Of a stretch of 64,000 nucleotides of DNA, positions 1 through 10,904 are shown one piece after another (positions within the stretch are counted from its first letter, which is position 1; each line of letters begins with the position of its first letter). The position numbers were made by a program, and so were the translations under genes. Below the pieces are notes generated by a model, which saw only the letters and a list, made by a program, of their open reading frames with translations, did not search any database and was not told where the DNA came from. The stretch is taken from the NCBI GenBank assembly GCA_021234155.1, contig JAJEKV010000314.1, positions 1 to 64,000 on the forward strand. Direction: 5' to 3'. This DNA comes from Isoetes taiwanensis. Taxonomy: Eukaryota > Streptophyta > Lycopodiopsida > Isoetales > Isoetaceae.

Positions 1-37
1 GAAAGGCAAACCCTTAGACCAAAGTGCTCAGGCCCAC

Positions 38-960
38 ATGGAAGAATTTGAGGCTCTGGCTGTCCTAAATGGTCATGCGCAACCTCAACTGAAATTCCAC
101 ATCTTTTCCACCACGCTGCGTGGCTCCCCTCATCAATGGCTCATGTCCAACAAAAGCCACTGGAAACAAGATTGGTCCGAAATGAAAACTGCTTTTCTTT
201 CTCACTATGGGACCACGGATGATGATCAACTTCATCTCAAGCAACTCAATGACCTTCAACAAGAGCCCACGAAGTCCGCCCGGGATTTTGCAGATCGACT
301 TCACATTCTGCTCGGCAAACTCAAGGAGTACCCCACACGAGCCGGATCTTGGTGCGGTTTCTCCAAGGACTTCCTCCGGCTATCCGACTCATGGTGAATA
401 CTGCGCTAAAAACTTTGGAGCAGGCTATCGATCTTGTCAATCACTCAGTCAATGTTTCCTCCCGTGGCGTGGCTCTTCAGGAGCTCCCTTTCATTCCACC
501 CGTCATGGTTCCCCAGACTGTTGTTCAACCTCAACACGCCAATCCGCAGCGCAGTCAGATCTGGTGCCATATCTGCAAATATCAAGGCCACTTGGCGAAT
601 GAGTGCAACTCCACCAATGGCCCGCCTCATTGTAAAGGATGCAACATGTGCAATCATGCCACGGAAGAGTGCACTCGCACTCATCCTACACCTTTCCGTA
701 ACAAGATGGTTTATCAAGTGCAAGCCACACCTCAGCACCAATCGCAATATCAACAGCCACCACTTATCAACAGCGGGGGCAACAACGGGGACCCAATACA
801 CGTCCTCCTTTTGATCCTTGAAAGCTTCGATGTTATCACCATCAAGAATAGGGTCATACCACCACGGCGTGTCCTCAACTTCCACAAGTTCAAGTGCGGC
901 TTCACGGCACAAATCGGACCACATCGGTGCGCCTCACGGCTTACCAACTCGGATTGCTAA
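38..960 (+). pseudogene. gag of retrotransposon I, with two CCHC zinc knuckles
   Basis: The gag polyprotein packages element RNA. The first part (38-397) has the retrotransposon gag pattern, with a W-rich core near residue 34 and FADRLHIL near residue 84. The frame changes near 350-397 and continues to 960. The second part holds two zinc knuckles of the C-x2-C-x4-H-x4-C form: the first is CHICKYQGHLANEC at about nt 565-606, the second lies at about nt 631-672. Tandem knuckles are known in plant Ty3/gypsy gags. The N-terminus is not in the window. The frameshift is either decay or a base-calling error. Confidence 0.85.
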
Positions 961-1510
961 TGGCAAACAAGGATGGCGTCTGTTCTTCGGAAGCCACCTC
1001 GGCGCACCTCGGCAATCACGCTATCAACCAGCTCCTCGCCAATCAACCTCGGATGGATCAACAAGCACGGGGAAGAAATTTTTTAGGCACTTAATCCTCC
1101 GGTTCAGCCATCAAATTGGGTTGGTTTGGTTTCACGCTTGAACCGGGGCGTCCGTCCCTTAACCATTATTTCTAAGGGCACGCAACCCGCTTTGGCGGTC
1201 GATACCATTCCTCATGATGGCGGAAAAAGGTTCACTTTGCACCGATTTGGAGAAACTCATGCCGCATGTCATGCCTAAAGTTCGACAAAGCATTCGAACC
1301 TCATGCAAAGCTCTTTGAAGGCCGCGCGTTAGCCAATGTTCATGCCACTACTCGAGCTCAACAAAGACAAGAAACACCTTCCACGTCTCAACCTCCACGC
1401 TCTCGGACCTATCCAAATATCGCTTTGAGGGTTGACCTACTCAAAGAAGTTCTTTGCTTCATTACCACGCACTCAAAGACCTGTGGATCCAGTGAGATCC
1501 TTTTTCTCAT
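961..1510 (+). other. Degenerate gag-protease linker of retrotransposon I
   Basis: No single frame stays open here. Fragments in different frames resemble low-complexity linker between gag and protease, rich in Q, S, T and R. I see no promoter, RNA gene or repeat. Position alone suggests it is frameshifted linker sequence of element I. Confidence 0.5.
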
Positions 1511-2486
1511 GTGCCTCTGGAACTCCAAGAGGAACTAGCAAAAATCAAAATTCCTTTAAGTTTGGCCACAATTTTGAAACTCATTACGCTCTCAAGGACC
1601 GGTTACCACTCCATTTGTTCGCTTTGGGGCTGTTGCTACTCTACTCCCACGGTACATGCCACGGTGGGCAATCAACAAGTCAATCATGTTCAAATTGATG
1701 GAGGTAGCGCGGTCAATCTCATCGCGGATAAACTCCCAAAACAACGGGCATCAAACAACTCTATCGTGCCCCATATGACATCAAATTGGCCAATGGCCAT
1801 ATCACGAGACCTCAAGGCATCACGCCTCTTCTTCACATCAACATTGGTGATCTCAGATTCCCCTTGGAATTTGGTGTTTGGAAAGGTTGGAGAAGATCCG
1901 GTGATTATGAAATGTTGGTCGCAGACCTTTTTCTCCTTGGGGCCAAGAGTATCCATTCTTGGGCCACGGATCGAGTTAGTCATCACAGATGGTCACCTCA
2001 ATGCCACCATGGACTTGGAAGCGAGGCAAAATCATTTCCGTCGACAACGCTGAACCCTCTCTCTCCGACACCGAGGTCCGGGCGCCCGGAATATCTATCA
2101 CGTTTGGGCTCCACTGCGAAGTGCGCCTCTGTCATCCTACCCAATATGCCGATCCTTGGGGAGAAATGACTCTTGATCGGGACCGGTGGTCGCTTTGCTT
2201 GACCCTTACACGGCTCCTTGCAATCGAATCCAACGTGTTGATCACTTTTCGGATCTTGAACTTCCCGCGCTCCTATAGATGTACAATTTGTCAAGAAGCA
2301 ACCTACTTGATGACACTTTCGGCAACCTCTCTTTTTCACCACGCAGAGTGCCACGCATCTGTTATGCTTCAACCTCCCGCTCATATTGTCCGGGACACGG
2401 AAGTTATCCCCATATTAGGACTCACTCAAGTCGAGATTGTGGATGTAGGCAACAATCGGCTGTCCGGAATTGTACGCAAATCTTAG
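1511..2486 (+). pseudogene. Retropepsin-like protease region of retrotransposon I
   Basis: The aspartic protease cleaves the Gag-Pol polyprotein. The active-site pattern appears as QIDGGSAVNLIADK near nt 1690-1735, in the place of the family's hydrophobic-D-T/S-G-S/A motif, with glycine at the second position. A beta-rich stretch follows in a shifted frame (about 1786-2000). From 2000 to 2486 the frame changes again and only part of the protease-RT connection can be read. The glycine variant and the frameshifts suggest an inactive copy. Confidence 0.65.
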
Positions 2487-2561
2487 ACACCCTATCGTAC
2501 GGGGGCAGCCACGCTCTTCAAAAGTTCAAACACATTTTCGCACGGAGCTACAGAGAGATCT

Positions 2562-3113
2562 TTGGGATCAATAAAACCTTGGGGAACTCACCATTCCTAC
2601 CAAATCGATGCACGTCCAAATTATAGCAATGGCGAAAACCGGCTCAACCCCAATTACCGTGATCGCGTCAAGGCGGAAATTGACAAACTCCTTGCTGCCG
2701 GTTTGATCTATGAGGTCAAACATTCTGAATGGGTGAGCCCCATTGTCATTGCACTCAAACACAATGGTAAGATCCGCGTTTGCGTGGACTACGAAAACTC
2801 AATCGAGCCCGCGGGCGTGATCATTTTCCACTTCCTTCACGGACCGAGTTACGGAAGAGGTTCTTTGGACATGAGATGTACTCCTTCATGGATGGTTTTA
2901 CGGCTACAATCGGATCTCAATCAAAGAATCGATCAACTCAAGACTACTTTCACCACCCCGTGGGGCACTTTTGCCTACAAGGTGGTTCCTTTTGGATTAT
3001 CAAACTCTCCATCCACGTTTCAACGTATCATGCTCTCAGTTTTTCATGATTTTATGAAGGAAAATCCCTTCTTGCAAATTTTTCAAGATGACTTCTCTAC
3101 CTCTGATTCCATG
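2562..3113 (+). pseudogene. Reverse transcriptase, N-terminal half, of retrotransposon I
   Basis: RT copies element RNA to cDNA. The order of motifs is typical: NPNYRDRVKAEIDKLL, then AGLIYEV...SEWVSPIVI, KIRVCVDYE, a frameshifted palm region with an alternative-frame GHEMYSFMDGF, then VVPFGLSNSPSTFQRI and FQDDF. FQDD stands in the place of the Y-x-D-D catalytic box, with both aspartates kept. The frame reads on for about five codons after it and is then replaced by the CACTA terminus. The next expected RT motif is found at about 41165-41250. Confidence 0.88.
3111..3113. repeat. 3-bp target site duplication (ATG), left copy
   Basis: ATG directly precedes CACTACA at 3114, and ATG directly follows TGTAGTG at 41158. 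A 3-bp duplication is the hallmark of CACTA insertion. RT homology resumes right after the right copy. Confidence 0.8.
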
Positions 3114-3129
3114 CACTACAAAACCAAAG

Positions 3130-3640
3130 CCCATTACGGCGTCTATTACGGCGTCCGGACGATTGCTTGCGTCGATGATCGACGCCGAAACGTCAATAAA
3201 CGACGCCCTGACCCCGGCGTCGGAAGGCCGACAACGACGCTTATGCGCCGCTATCGGCCGCAACCTGCGGCGTCTTTAAGCGGCGACATGGCGATCGTTC
3301 AGCGTCGTTGCGTACACGTCAGGTCAACCGCTGCACTGCTGCCAGAGTGGCCGCGCCAGGGTATGGCCGGCTGGCGTGGCAGATGACCTGGCAACGTCGT
3401 TCAACGACGAAAAGTACCGCGTCATCATGTAAAGTTTAGTGGCGTTTACCCGGTAGCGTAGCGGCTGGCGTAGGCGCAGCGTGTGAAAGCGTCGTTCAAC
3501 GACGTTCGTTGCGATGGTTGTCACGCAATGCCAGCTGCGTGGTGTCGACTTTGGCTGCCTGGCGCCGCGGGAACAGCGTCGTTCAACGGCGGCTGGCGGC
3601 GATGGCGTGCCGCGGAAAACGTCGTTCAGCGGCGATTAAG
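3130..3640. repeat. Left subterminal repeat cluster of the CACTA element
   Basis: The GC-rich block repeats short units such as gcgtcgttcaacgacg and gcgtcgttcaacggcgg, many of them partly palindromic, in both orientations. Such arrays are the usual transposase binding sites of CACTA ends. A matching block lies at 40600-41140. Confidence 0.8.
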
Positions 3641-4200
3641 GAATTTTGATAAAAAAATATTTATTTAATATTATTCAATATGATTTAGCGGACGGTTAAT
3701 ATTCATATGCAAAATTAACAAATATTTAATATAAATAAATATTTAGTAATATTTATTAATATTAATATTATCAATAATATTAATAGTATTAATAAATATT
3801 AAATATGAACAAAATAAATCGAGAATAAATATTTAAAAATTTAAAAATTCGAAAAATAGAAACAAATATTGATTAAATTATATTAATGGTAGATAAGCAT
3901 TATTGTTTAATATGTAATTAAATGTTTAATAAATCTAAGAATAAAAAAATAGAATCGAGCATAAAATTAACATAACAAAAAAATCACAAATAATAAGAAC
4001 AAAGCATAAAAATTTAAATTGAATTCAATTAATATATTTCACAATGTAATTTGCACATTACAAAATATATTAAGTCTTTAGTTGTTGCTCTCTTCTTCTT
4101 CTTCTTCATTGGCCGTCTTCATTTTACGCATTATATTGTATCGCAACAATTAGTTCATTGTAGTCACAAATAATTATCTAATGAATGATACACACTTCAT
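3641..4200. other. AT-rich spacer inside the CACTA left end
   Basis: This stretch is strongly AT-rich, with repeated aatattaat and aaatattta strings and a short ctt microsatellite near 4091-4110. I see no coding or RNA gene. Confidence 0.6.
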
Positions 4201-5500
4201 CCCCCTTTCACGCGCAGATGGCGTCTGCGATGGCCGCATATTTGCCTTGTTTGAAGGCCCTTTTGGCGTTCATCTTTAGCGGTAGGGCGACCCGACAAAT
4301 GGCGCCTAGTGAGAATGAGCACCAAAACTAATGTTAGTGTTCAACTTCGAGAACCTACATTATAAACCAAATTTATACTTACAAATAGCTTATCCGGAAA
4401 GCCATAACCGCGGACCAGGTCTTATTGGCACTATGGTACGCCACACTTGCGTCGTACCTCGCGTCCGGTATTTGCCTTTGTTCTAGCTTCCCCTTTCTTT
4501 GATAATATGTTGGCCTTCAAACACTACAATGCAATACAAGGACTTAGTCCACATGGCATCATCTAATTATCGACTCATGGGAGAGATGATGTACTTGAAA
4601 TGCCTCATTAGTCAACGGATAGAACATTGCCACTTCCTCTATCGGGACTCTGTAGCTTTGGCAAGAGCTTTTTGTTGCTTCTTCGATTACCTCGCAAAAT
4701 ATAAATAAAATATGAGTACAATGAGGTTATAATGAAGAGCGAAAGAGCCTAATACACAGTGGATTTAACATGTTTACCACCGCTTTGAACAAAGCTCCCT
4801 CCATGAGATCTCTCGACTTGAGCTCGGGATATTACGCTTCTAAAATCTCCTTGATCCTCTCTTTTTCCTCATCATAGGCTCCCGAGTTCCATTCACCCCT
4901 TGTGGGCGTTATGGCAAAGCGCTATTTGTGACATTATTAGCCATCTTCCAAAAATTGTCGCCATCTGCGGTCTTTGTGGTAGCGGCAACTCTTGCTACTA
5001 CACTCAACATCGACTAACATATGAATATGTGTTAGTGAACAAAAAGGGCATAATTCAAGATGAACTCACTCATATTGAAAGAGATGCCTTCGTGGAGGTG
5101 GTGCGGTGGTGCACGATCTTTATGAGCTTGAAGAGGAATTGCGTCCACTCAGGCGTGGGCGACGGTCGGGCGGCTCCGCCGTGGGGGTTCATTCTCCTCG
5201 TGCTCGAGGAGCGGGCCCAAGATTGAATTACGAAGGAGTGTATGAGCTATGGCGTGGAGGGTCATGGGCGCCGGACCTCCGCCTACTTTGTTCAACGACT
5301 GGCGCAATCTCCATTCTGCGGGCGACATCCCGAATTGCAAGGCATTCCACCTATCTTCGGGGTTATCGCCTCGTTGATATCTCGGAGTTCCACGCTCTTC
5401 GTCTTTCTTTGGATCGCGAGGTCCTTTTTCCGTCTCTTGGCGGTGGTCTTTGAGAAGAAGATCCGCCCATAACCCTGACGACGAACATTATGCATAGGAA
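4200..5500 (-). other. Possible minus-strand exons of an unrecognised gene
   Basis: On the minus strand, about 4680-4550 reads an open stretch containing IEEVAMFYPLTNEAFQVHH. About 4480-4390 reads YDASVAYHSANKTWSAVMAF, followed by a plausible GTAAGT donor. An acceptor ...CACTAG lies near 4310 before AKRAFKQGKYAAIADAI. The position is at the 3' side of the CACTA and in the same direction as its transposase, where En/Spm elements carry a second gene (tnpA). I do not recognise a domain, so this is a candidate only. From 4900 to 5250 the plus strand is also open (SYYTQHRLTYEYVLVNKKG-like), also unrecognised. Confidence 0.35.
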
Positions 5501-6214
5501 AAGAAGGGCTTAACCGCATTTACACGCTACATTTAAAACATTAGAGCGTTAAAATAAATGGTTAACTTACATTTTATCCTAGAAAAAATCCATACCAAAT
5601 CCACACAATGGTGGAGGTGGCGGTGGTGTGAGCTAAAACCGAGCGACCAACCGCCTCTTAAAGGCCTTTGCGGGTTTAGGGCTGTCAATAAGGCTACCAA
5701 GCCCTTGAGAAGTAAAGTTGTGAACAATAGATATGCCATCGTGCCGCACCCCATGGTTCTTTGGACATGTGCAAAAACTTACAAGTTATTTATATGGAGT
5801 GCGATGAATAACATAGTAGGAAAGCAACAAATGTTAGCAACATGGGAAGTTCATTACAAAACATTGGGATTTGAATAATTAAAAGTGTCTTTATATATTT
5901 GGTTATTAGACAATTAAAAAATTTAATACTCTTAAACATGGCAAGATATACAATATTGTATTCATTATTTGAGTTGTGACAACAACAATTTTGACATCTC
6001 AAGGCATCCATGCACTTCATGTGTCGTCTTTGTCTCACAACCATGGTAGAAGATATTCCAACACTTTGTAAGGCTTCAACAACCCGGAAGCTTTGGGTCG
6101 TGATGAGAATACGTCTTCACGTAGGCACATCATTCTTGTTTTTGCTCCTCCAACTTGTCAAGGCGTCGTTGGTACATATGGGTTGGATTAATCCATTGGG
6201 CATTGTTGTTATTA
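5501..6214. other. Internal CACTA sequence without a recognisable gene
   Basis: Only short open frames without motifs are present. Part may be intron between the minus-strand candidate exons on either side. I see no repeat or RNA gene. Confidence 0.4.
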
Positions 6215-7435
6215 TTAAACCACTCCATTTTCGCATAGCTTGCGAAATCCGAAGCATCTCATAAATATATCCCAATGCATAGACATCATGAATTTCGTGT
6301 CCCCATACACGATCATCATCCTTTGATTTCTCAAACCACGGTTTCCTCTAACCATGGATATTTTGCTTGTCCATCCAGAAAGTAAGTCACCAGACACTTC
6401 AACAAGGGGACGGCGGCTCTTTGGCGTAAAATGAATTGCATTGTCCCAATCACCAATGGCCACCCACACATTTTGGTACTCATCATCAAAATGTAATTTG
6501 ACTCTCTTGCAATTAAGCTTTGTGTGAGTGAAGTGGCCTTTGTGGATCTCAACGACACCTTATACGCTGGGGCAAGAGCTATCTACGGAACATCTTGATA
6601 TACAACTTCGCATTTTGCTCCTAAGTTCGCCTATGTGTTTGTCGGTTCTTCTTGGCTCTAGCAATTGCATTTGACCATCTTCTAAAAGCGTGACAAGTTA
6701 TTAGGTAAATAGTCAAACAAGTGTGCAAGTGTCTCTCCATTCATGAAAGGTAGAATCACCATTGGCCCTATGGTATCCCCACTAGAGCTAGCAACTTCAT
6801 ATGCAAGTCCAATGGATGTAGCCAAAGCGGGATGCGGGCTCTTGAAGCGTATGTATCTTTGAGCCATCTCATGCGTCTACGCCCTATCTTTGCCCTTGAA
6901 AACCCATCCTTTGTATAGCTCATCATCTTGGAAGTGTTGTGTTCCGTTGATTTTGATTTGATACGTGCGATGTGTTGGTTTCTCCTCAATAAAGGCATGT
7001 ATCACATCCACGGCCTCTACGGGCATGGGATCAACAAAGATTGATGTGTTCATGTGATTCTCCAAAGAAAAGTGGGGCTTGCTAGGCCCTGCTCCACTAG
7101 AGCTTCCCCACGATGCAAAGCATTTTTAATTACCTCAAGCGGCGTGCATTGAGATCCGCAATGATGTTCTTGTGATCAAGCGCGTCGCTTCTTTGAGGAA
7201 TTCCATGAAGCTACCCATTCCTTGACACGAGCCTCGGCATTGGGACTTTTAAAGCTGCCTTTGAATGCTTCAAACATGTCTTGAGTTCATCCATGGGGTT
7301 TCCAATCATTGGCTTTACATGTGTGTCAAGGAGAGAAGTCAACATTTCTTCTTGACTTGGCCATTTTTGTGCTAACTCAAATTGGCACTTCCTTTTCACA
7401 TGTCGACAAAATGGTCGACCGTTGACCGGTTGCAT
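6215..7435 (-). pseudogene. Unrecognised minus-strand coding region inside the CACTA element
   Basis: Adjoining minus-strand frames keep coding-like composition over about 1.2 kb with several frame changes. In order they include EEMLTSLLDTHVKPMIGNPM (near 7340), an open stretch with FVDPMPVEAVDVIHAFIEEK (7065-6990), QIKINGTQHFQDDELYKGWV (about 6960-6905), SPHPALATSIGLAYEVASSS (about 6840-6785) and VWVAIGDWDNAIHFTP (about 6469-6420). I recognise none of these as a named domain. The strand matches the transposase and the location fits a second CACTA gene, but this is inference from position. Confidence 0.4.
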
Positions 7436-7836
7436 CTCGATCGGGACTTTTCGTTAGCACATATCTCATTTATGACCATCGTCTAATCTCACTAATCATT
7501 AGTGTCTTCACGGTCGGGGCCATACCTACAAACCAATTTAGATTCATTAATCTTGCTTTGTGACTTTTTCAAACCTTCATTATGAATCTTTACCTACTTT
7601 CTTAAGAGTTAGTTTCCCTTTTTTTTTTTTTTTTTAAAACCAACTATTTAAATTTTTTCTTGCTCTTAACCACTCCACATCGGTGTTTCTTTGACATCCC
7701 TAACATCTTTAAAAACAACATTCTTAACTAGAAACCGAAAATCAATAATGCAATTTTTTTCAAAACCCCGCCCTTGTCCAATCCAGTAAAGATTTCTATT
7801 TATTGATATATTAATAAAAAAATAAACAAAGTAGTG
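7436..7836. other. Non-coding CACTA interior
   Basis: This AT-rich stretch has a poly-T tract near 7620-7635 and no recognisable gene. It leads into the triple direct repeat that begins at 7837. Confidence 0.4.
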
Positions 7837-8170
7837 GCGGTGAGCTTGGACCGGAACACCTAGTCTTCTCCACTCAAGGCGGAGGGCCGACCATGCCCTG
7901 TCCAAGTCTCCCCAAATTTTTCTAAACTAAATACATTAATCAATAAAATTACAAAGTAAGCGGTGAGCTTGGACCGGAACACCTAGTCTTCTCCACTCAA
8001 GGCGGGGAGCCGACCATGCCCCTGTCCAAGTCTCCCCAATTTTTTCTAAACTAAATACATTAATCAATAAAATTACAAGAGTAAGCGGTGAGCTTGGACC
8101 CGGAACACCTAGTCTTCTCCACTCAAGGCGGGGCCGACCATGCCCTGTCCAAGTCTCCCCAAGTTTTTTT
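7837..8170 (+). repeat. Three direct repeats of about 124 bp
   Basis: Copies start at 7837, 7960 and 8085 (spacing 123 and 125 bp). Each holds the core cctagtcttctccactcaag followed by a GC-rich block ending in gtccaagtctcccca. The copies differ mostly by one- or two-base indels. Two related units with the core tagtcttctccatt and a 122-bp spacing lie at 39463 and 39585, near the opposite end of the CACTA. Confidence 0.85.
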
Positions 8171-9200
8171 TAACCTAAATAAAACATTAAAATTTTATTC
8201 TCCTACTCAAACTCAAATTCTTACCTAGAATGTCATTTTGAAAAAATCGATTTCCAGAGCGGCGCATTTTGTTATTAGTGTACATGCAAAAAAATAAAGG
8301 CATTCAATAATTAGAAAACTTACATAAATAAAGAAATAAATAAAAAAAAAAAAAAAACAAAAAGACGATTCACGTTGAAAAGATCATTGACATTAAAACT
8401 ATTTACATTGTTAATTAAAAAGAACTATATATTGACATGTAAAAAATGAAAATAAAAAAAAAGGAAGAACATAAAAAGAAGGGGCCTCGTCTTTCAACGA
8501 CGTCCCCTTCTTGTAATAAAAAATAGAGGAAGAATGGGCCTCGTCTTTCAACGACGTCCTTCTTCCATGGAAAAAAAATAGAAGAGGAAGAAGAAGAAGA
8601 AGAAGAAGAAGAAGAAGAAGAAAGGGAGATAGGAAAGAAAGATTGAATAGAATGAGAAAGTGGTGAAGAAGAAGAAGAAGAAAATGAATAGAAGATTGGA
8701 AGAACGGAAGATTAGAAGGAAGAAACCAATGATTGGAAGATCATTGGAAGAAGAAGGAGGAGGATTCGATTCATACTAATAAGAGGCGAAATGGATTGAA
8801 GAAAAACAAGGATGGAAAGAAGAGGAGGATAGAAATGGGATGGATTGAAAACAAACAAGAAAAAACAAGAAGCCCTAAATCTATCAAACAACAAGCCTAA
8901 TTCAAAAATAGAGTTGATTGATCCATTGAAATACCTTTGGATGCTTGCTTGAAGCTTGGAAAGGACCCAAAAAAGGATGATCCGCGCCAAAAATCGCCAT
9001 ACGAAAAACGCTCCTCCGGCCGCTTAGAACCAAAAAAAACTAAGCGGCGGAAAAAGCCGGCTCTGTTTTACGATAAAAAAGTTACGGGCGTCGTTGAGCG
9101 GCGTCGTGAGGTCGTTAACGGCGTCTGTCATAGTCGTTAAGCGGCGTCTATAAGCAACGTCTTTGTGTTAAGCGGCGTGCCCTTTAAACATCTCCTGCAA
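8171..9200. repeat. Purine-rich tract plus internal CACTA-type repeats
   Basis: AT-rich sequence gives way to two hairpin-like copies of cctcgtctttcaacgacgtcc near 8486-8570. A (GAA)n microsatellite follows at about 8585-8630, then a long purine-rich stretch to 8940. At 9000-9190 there are further gtcgttgagcggcgtc repeats of the same kind as at the CACTA ends. This internal cluster may mark the end of a nested CACTA or duplicated terminal sequence. Confidence 0.65.
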
Positions 9201-9235
9201 AAAATCAATTTATTAAACATTTCAAAATCGATTTC

Positions 9236-10225
9236 TTAAACCAACATCGCACACCTTTGGTATTATTCGCCAACCCTACATTAAGAACACTTGCAAAGCG
9301 GGATTTGACACCATCCTGAAGTCCACAATACAATAAAATTTATTAAAATTGAACACGAAAAATTTGGGGAGAGAACTATACATAGCCATAAGGGGTAGGA
9401 ACACGAATACAACAAATTTGTGGAGGCAAGCTGTTTTGTTAGATACTTTCACCGCGAGCACGCAAACCCTTTCAACAATTCCACATACAAGCAAAAGTTA
9501 ATTATCCTTTCAATATCAGTTGAAAAAGTTATTTATGTTACTTACGCAATCATGCCCCGGAAGGTTCTTAATTTACAAGCGCATTCATAGTTTCACATTT
9601 TTCGTGATTGTGTTTTGACCCGATGCGACAAAGCTGGGATATCGTTGGCCAATCTGTAGAGCCCCTTGCACGCAAGTTAAAATAGGAATGTAATGAATTG
9701 AAATTTGAAATGTCAAGTGCACACCACAGTTCAATCCTTACAATTGCAATTGATGGTGAATTTGGCGAGAATGGGGCTCCATGTGACACATCCATTCCAA
9801 AGATTATAGTTGGCTCCACGGAGACCTTTGGAAGACCACGACGAAATTCCATCGATAACATCGTATTATATCCTCCACACTCTGAGTTTGAAAGTAAGTC
9901 TTGAGTTCAATGAGCAGGGGAGCCATTATGGGGTACCAAGTGAGTTACCTTGGCATTAATTTTCAAAGCCACATTAGTCAAGTCTTGATCATTTATATTA
10001 CGGGGAGGAACTATACAGCGATTAACAACTCCAGCGTCGTGAAGCAGTTTGTTAAAGCGTACGCAAAACATCTCTGCATAAGTATGCATTGCATCTTCCT
10101 TAAGTAAACTACATATAAAGGAATCAAACCATTACCACGACATAGAGATCGGTCTTTTCGAGGTAGAATGCATAGAATAAACTCGGTGGCCCTTTTTTGA
10201 GATTTTAAAGCATTGAACATCATTG
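9236..10225 (-). pseudogene. Argonaute PIWI-domain fragment (AGO4 clade), with introns
   Basis: Argonautes bind small RNAs, and the AGO4 clade guides RNA-directed DNA methylation. Minus-strand exon pieces run in correct order. The first holds KRATEFILCILPRKDRS (10190-10140). The second holds HDAGVVNRCIVPPRN, then INDQDLTNVALKINAK and a GTAACT donor (10089-9945). The third holds PTIIFGMDVSHGAP and SPSIAIV with a GTAAGG donor (9895-9735). The fourth holds STDWPTIS (about 9660-9575). A last piece after a CAG acceptor near 9325 matches the family's FR|DGVS site. GMDVSHG, with the first PIWI catalytic aspartate, is typical of AGO4/6/9 rather than AGO1. The PAZ and N domains are absent. Kept introns point to capture of genomic DNA. 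Confidence 0.85.
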
Positions 10226-10230
10226 AAACT

Positions 10231-10418
10231 CGTGAATATCGATGGGGAGGAAATCAACATGATGCTATTGGTAACAATGATACGGATAACAAGGAATCGG
10301 TGAGAATGATAGTTGGGGAATTGCATCAAATGGAAATGGCGGATGGGGAGGAGGCCTTTCGGATGCCAATGATTCTTGGGGTATTGCTTCCAATGAAACT
10401 AACACATGGGGCGGATAA
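10231..10418 (+). CDS. Short WG/GW-rich peptide, AGO-hook-like
   Basis: The plus strand encodes a peptide with five tryptophan-glycine motifs in about 62 codons. RWGGN comes first, in a shifted frame near 10231. In the frame from 10302 to the stop at 10416, NDSWGIASN occurs twice with GGWGGG between, and the end reads NTWGG. Clustered WG/GW motifs in Ser/Asn/Gly-rich sequence are known AGO-binding platforms in NRPE1 and SPT5L/KTF1, partners of AGO4. It lies next to, and divergent from, the AGO4-type fragment. No start codon in frame with all motifs is present. It may be a captured exon, or a chance reading: the opposite strand is proline-rich. Confidence 0.4.
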
Positions 10419-10904
10419 TAATGGAGCACTAGTTGGCAATGATTACTTATGTATTTTATCTATCCTTCTTTATCTATCCACTTAGATTTCTCTCCATCCT
10501 TGTTTATCTATCCACTTTAATAAACCGGACTTGTGCACCATTGAGCTTCACTTGCATACTTTCATACTAAATCAAGCTTGCCAATCACTTGAGTCATGGC
10601 CTTGTGCGGTGCAAACATATGGCTCACCGGGTTGCTCTTACGCATACAATCTACACAAGGCATGCCCGACTTCTGGTCCATGCAAAGGCTGCAAGAAGAG
10701 CTTCTTTGATTTGCCATATTCTCTCGTGCATGATCACATACAACTTCATATATGGTTGCGGCCTCTTCATAGATTCTTGCTAAGGGTTTTGGACCACGAC
10801 TTGAGGGTTCAACGGCGTCTCACCTTGAATTTGAGTTCGAGATATTCAATTTCATTTTACCTCCATAATGAGTCCATATGAATGTCAAGACCGCCAACGG
10901 CAAT
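10419..10904. other. Spacer between the WG/GW region and the tandem array
   Basis: There is no recognisable domain. An open plus-strand frame (10531-10881) lacks motifs. A short repeat of tttatctatccactt appears near 10470-10520. Confidence 0.4.

Larger units (their letters stand above)
1..3113 (+). mobile_element. Ty3/gypsy LTR retrotransposon I, left part (gag, protease, 5' half of RT)
   Basis: This is the left part of a degraded Ty3/gypsy element. Gag with two zinc knuckles, an aspartic protease site and a reverse transcriptase appear in the usual order on the plus strand. The RT stops just after its catalytic FQDD motif, where a CACTA element starts at 3114. The missing RT part, RNase H, integrase and a 3' LTR are found from 41162 onward. 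No 5' LTR or primer site is present, so the element begins left of the window. Several frame changes make it non-functional as read. Confidence 0.9.

Noticed and set aside
4519-4527. CACTACAA as the end of a nested CACTA element
   Set aside because: No subterminal repeats start there and no partner terminus with a matching 3-bp duplication was found.
8712-8990. Minus-strand hydrophobic protein opposite the purine-rich tract
   Set aside because: Leucine/phenylalanine-rich readings are expected on the complement of gaa-rich DNA.
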